Below are positions 61,283 through 64,000 of a DNA stretch of 64,000 nt, one piece after another. How positions within the stretch are numbered: position 1 is the stretch's first letter; each line of letters starts with the position of its first letter. A program made the position numbers and the translations under genes. Under the pieces are notes generated by a model. It was not told the DNA's origin, made no database searches, and saw nothing but the letters and a program-made list of their open reading frames with translations. Source of the DNA: Acanthaster planci (lineage: Eukaryota > Echinodermata > Asteroidea > Valvatida > Acanthasteridae); the NCBI RefSeq assembly GCF_001949145.1, contig NW_019091441.1:632057-696056 (forward strand), written 5' to 3'.

Positions 61283-62118
61283 CATCTAATTGACTCATGC
61301 ACAGTGCATTGATTCCTGACTGGTGTGCCTCAATGGAAAGTAGTGACTGTCTGAAGCCATCCTCACTGTCTCCTGATGAATCAGTCTCTGTCAAATTCAT
61401 TGCCAGAGCTCCAAGTTCCTTTTGAGATGCTAAAGGTTTAGTTCTTTGCATGTCCTGATGTTTCTGTATTGTTCCAGGCTCTTCTCGCTCCTTTTTGGAC
61501 AGTGGAGGTAATGTGTACCAAGTACTTGAGGTCTGATCAGTATCTGTGGTTATATGATGGCATGAGTCTCTGGTAGAACTGCATGGTTCTCTGGTATCAC
61601 TGAAAAGTTCTTTGGTATTACTGAATTGTTCCTTGGGATTTCTGCATTGTGCTGTTGTGTTGCTGCATGCTCCCACATCATCACTGCTTGGTTCTGCATT
61701 ACTATCACACCGTTCCTTGATACTAACCTTTGCTTCTTTAGAAATACTGCATAGATCTTTACCACTTGCTGACATTTTAGTATTGCTACACTGCTCCTTC
61801 ATACTTCTAGAAAGTTCCCTGCTTATTGCACCAGTCTGTTGATTTGTTTCTAAGACTTCAATTTTAGATTTATCGTTTGTGTTCAATTCACTTTTCGCCA
61901 GCTTGCTGTCCTCTGTGCAATCAGCACTGCATTCCCTGAGCGCTTTCTGGATATCCCAGAATACAATTCTGCCATTGGTTCCTGCAGTCAGCAGAACAGG
62001 GCACAAGCCCCACGGGAAGTCAAGGGTGATGCCGAGTGTGGCAAGCAGACAACAGCCTTGGGAGTTGGTCGAAACAAGTGGGGTCATTTCCCTGGTCTGC
62101 TCGTTAAAAACAAAGAGC
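61283..62118 (-). CDS. WDR6: WDR6 large exon with lineage-specific insertion
   Basis: This 836-nt exon has a TCACAG acceptor and GTGAGT donor; its first base completes Arg after two bases from the previous exon. It begins LFVFNEQTREM, the end of a WD strand. It then carries PVLLTAGTNGRIVFWDIQKA (61938-62000), matching vertebrate LLLCSAATDGSLAFWDL, and ends IEAHQSGINALCMSQLDG, matching AHSCGINSL. Between these, about 200 residues (61344-61943) are Ser/Lys/Glu/Cys-rich and low-complexity, where vertebrates have only a few tens of residues. At 61563-61646 are four heptads (QCRNPKE, QFSNTKE, LFSDTRE, PCSSTRD). The open frame through the insert and conserved blocks on both sides show it is coding and not a retained intron. 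Confidence 0.9.
61563..61646 (-). repeat. 21-bp (heptad) tandem repeat inside WDR6
   Basis: Four imperfect 21-bp units encode heptads of form x(C/F)xxxx(E/D) in the WDR6 frame. A second minus frame through the same units is also open (IPRNNSV, IPKNFSV, IPENHAV, LPETHAI). More degenerate copies lie towards 61790 (MKEQCSNTK, GKDLCSISKE, SIKERCDSN). Confidence 0.75.
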
Positions 62119-63029
62119 CTGTGAAAAAATTATCAGTAGAGAAAACAGTTACTCCTCAGCAAGTGTTTACCGATGTCAAATTACAACAGTGGAAATTAAG
62201 GAAAAAAGCCAAAGAACTGTTTCTAGTTTCACAGAAAGACAAGTTCTACACATAAAATTAGCATTGGACATCTTGCCATTATGTTATGCTCTCATATTCT
62301 GGCAAATTTCAATTTGACAGGCTGCATTTTAACGTTACAAGAGCTCAGTCGACTCGTTGAAAATGAAACAACCTAATTACATGCCATTTTAGAAATACAC
62401 CTCTTGTAAAGTGCTGTAATAATTATTGCTCTTTGTAAAAACAAGTCCATAAAAGCCATTTCTCTGAACTTGTTTTCAGAATTTTAATTTTTTATTCAGT
62501 TAGAGCTTCTCATGTAGGAAAACAAATACAGAACTCTAGAAAAAGTTCAATGCCAAGTTTAAAATGACATAAGAAGCCCATAACTGATTTTTCCCACACT
62601 GTGACGGAGTTCTAGATTGTGTGACATCTACAATCGACAGAAATGAATCTCCCTTGATATATGTATCAACAGCTCTGTACACCTGTATCACACGTTGTAT
62701 TTTGGAACGGTTGTGTTTCTTTTTTTTTTTTACTTGTGGTGTGTATTAACAGCTGGTATAGGAACCCACTTCGCTATGGATGTAACACACCTGTATATGG
62801 GTATCAACAAAAGAAACTCAATCCCCCAATTTATGGAAAATAAAAAAAAATACCAACTGCATTCAACTAGTTAATTCTGTTTTACCCAAAAGAATACTCA
62901 TCACAACCTTTAAACCTCAAAACTAAAATAAGCGCTGTCCCTGTGTCTACATGGTTGAAGAAGAATGATGCTTGGATATTCATGTGCCCAATGCTAATGC
63001 ACATCCTTTTTTTAGGCATTTATTTTTAC
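62119..63029 (-). other. WDR6 intron (0.9 kb)
   Basis: GTAAAA donor and TCACAG acceptor. The phases of the flanking exons (two bases plus one base, Arg) agree. No element was recognised. Confidence 0.8.
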
Positions 63030-63247
63030 CTCAGGTAGGCATCAGAACCAGCTACTCCCAGAATGCATTCTGTCCTGCTGTAGCCAACCACCTTGTTTCC
63101 TTTCCAGAGAGAGGCTGACATGAACCTGGTTTCTGGATCAACAGGCTTTCCGTGTCTCTTCAGCCAGCGTCGCTGCTTAACGTTGTCGGTGTTTCCGTAG
63201 GACATCAGGTGCTCCACAGTGCACATGGACTTCAGGAGCACAGAAGC
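63030..63247 (-). CDS. WDR6: WDR6, first exon in the window (internal to the gene)
   Basis: WDR6 is a WD-repeat scaffold that, with FTSJ1 (Trm7), 2'-O-methylates the wobble nucleotide 34 of certain tRNAs; the yeast counterpart is Trm734. This exon encodes 72 residues plus two bases. It includes MSYGNTDNVKQRRWLKRHG, then DPETRFMSASLW (vertebrate DPETRYMSLAV), and ends CILGVAGSDAYLR, a WD strand. The acceptor used is TTAAG, with a weak pyrimidine tract, so the 5' edge is less certain. The six exons seen give 510 residues; the human protein has about 1,121, so the N-terminal half lies beyond 64000. Confidence 0.88.
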
Positions 63248-64000
63248 CTTAATAGTTTGTTTGATATAATGAAAAGTAACTGATGTTTAACTGAATAGCT
63301 TTCTGACATTTTTGTTCACACCCACTGCCATTTAGTATGGGTGGCAAAAGTTTTCAGTAAGTTTACCCTTGGTTGGCAATGTTTGCCTCAAAATGCACTT
63401 TGTACTTTAAAGTAAACATTGGAGGCATTTTCTGTTGGCATTTAGCATGGTATTCATTATTTCATGTTTTAATGCTAACATGAGATTTTTTTAAACACTT
63501 TGTGAAATACTCGTTCAGTTTTACACTTCTTGACAGCTATGGTTTACGTTGGCAACACTGCATTTATGACATCAGCAAAAGGCGATTGTGGTAGCACACA
63601 GGGTTTTTTTTTTAGATGGAAAGGGTGATTCTTTACTTCTTGTTTTATTGGCTTCTATTATATCAATACTTCCACAATTCATACAAGAAACCTAACTAGC
63701 TGTGAATATCAAGAGACTTTCTTCTTGGCTAATTTATACTTCCACTTCTTGAAGTTTAAACACTTCTGTTAATGTGTATGATATGATTACGCAAATATCA
63801 ATATATCTCCAGATTGCAAAAGGCCACAGGGTTCAAACCTACACCAAATGAAAGCTTATAATGTAAAAAATTCAAATGTGTATGCAACTCCTTTTGAAAA
63901 AATGTCCCATAATACCCATTTTGGTGGAGTAGGTCACATATTGTACAGAACACAAAGAGAGTAATAAATTGCATTTTTTTCCATTACTGACATACGGTAA
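63248..64000 (-). other. Probable WDR6 intron continuing past the window
   Basis: No further WDR6 exon was recognised in these 750 bp, which are AT-rich with T-runs. The upstream exons should lie at higher coordinates outside the window. Confidence 0.5.

Overview
This is eukaryotic, intron-rich, AT-rich DNA. The two recognisable genes are animal genes with GT-AG introns. The rest is intron or intergenic DNA full of decayed transposons. The genome is peppered with the palindromic words TACATGTA and ACCGGTA, and it carries a tyrosine-recombinase (DIRS/Ngaro-type) retrotransposon and several hAT-type elements. Together these suggest a marine invertebrate animal, perhaps an echinoderm or another invertebrate deuterostome. 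The species cannot be fixed from sequence alone.

Both genes lie on the minus strand. At the right edge (63247 down to 54806) are the last six coding exons of WDR6, a WD-repeat protein that partners FTSJ1 in 2'-O-methylation of tRNA position 34. All splice phases agree and the exons give a 510-residue C-terminal fragment. Its unusual parts are a roughly 200-residue low-complexity insertion with heptad repeats between two WD strands, and a C-terminal extension ending in an inverted repeat. A decayed LINE lies in one intron. About 5.6 kb of intergenic DNA follows (49229-54805), with two full cAMP-response-element palindromes and a TATA-like box upstream of the next gene.

That gene is a cGMP-specific phosphodiesterase of the PDE5 type. 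Exon 1 (49228-48584) encodes the N-terminus and most of GAF-A. A 22.2-kb intron separates it from exon 2 (26421-26263), which completes GAF-A including the NKFDE motif. GAF-B and the catalytic domain are not visible, so 26262 down to 1 is probably still PDE5 intron.

The introns hold a layered set of mobile DNA. At 360-6720 is a broken DIRS/Ngaro-like retrotransposon (Gag-like, RT-RNase H, tyrosine recombinase). A 24-unit 22-bp minisatellite lies between its ORFs, and a 2.25-kb inverted-repeat element splits its recombinase. At 45983-47399 one hAT-type element sits inside another, each with its own 8-bp target duplication. Smaller MITEs, a long hairpin at 18.2 kb, a tRNA-like SINE remnant and an unrecognised protein-coding remnant at 45.1-45.4 kb are also present. 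I found no prokaryotic-type system, CRISPR array or rRNA. The most unusual items are the nested transposons, the WDR6 insertion and the coding-like remnant.
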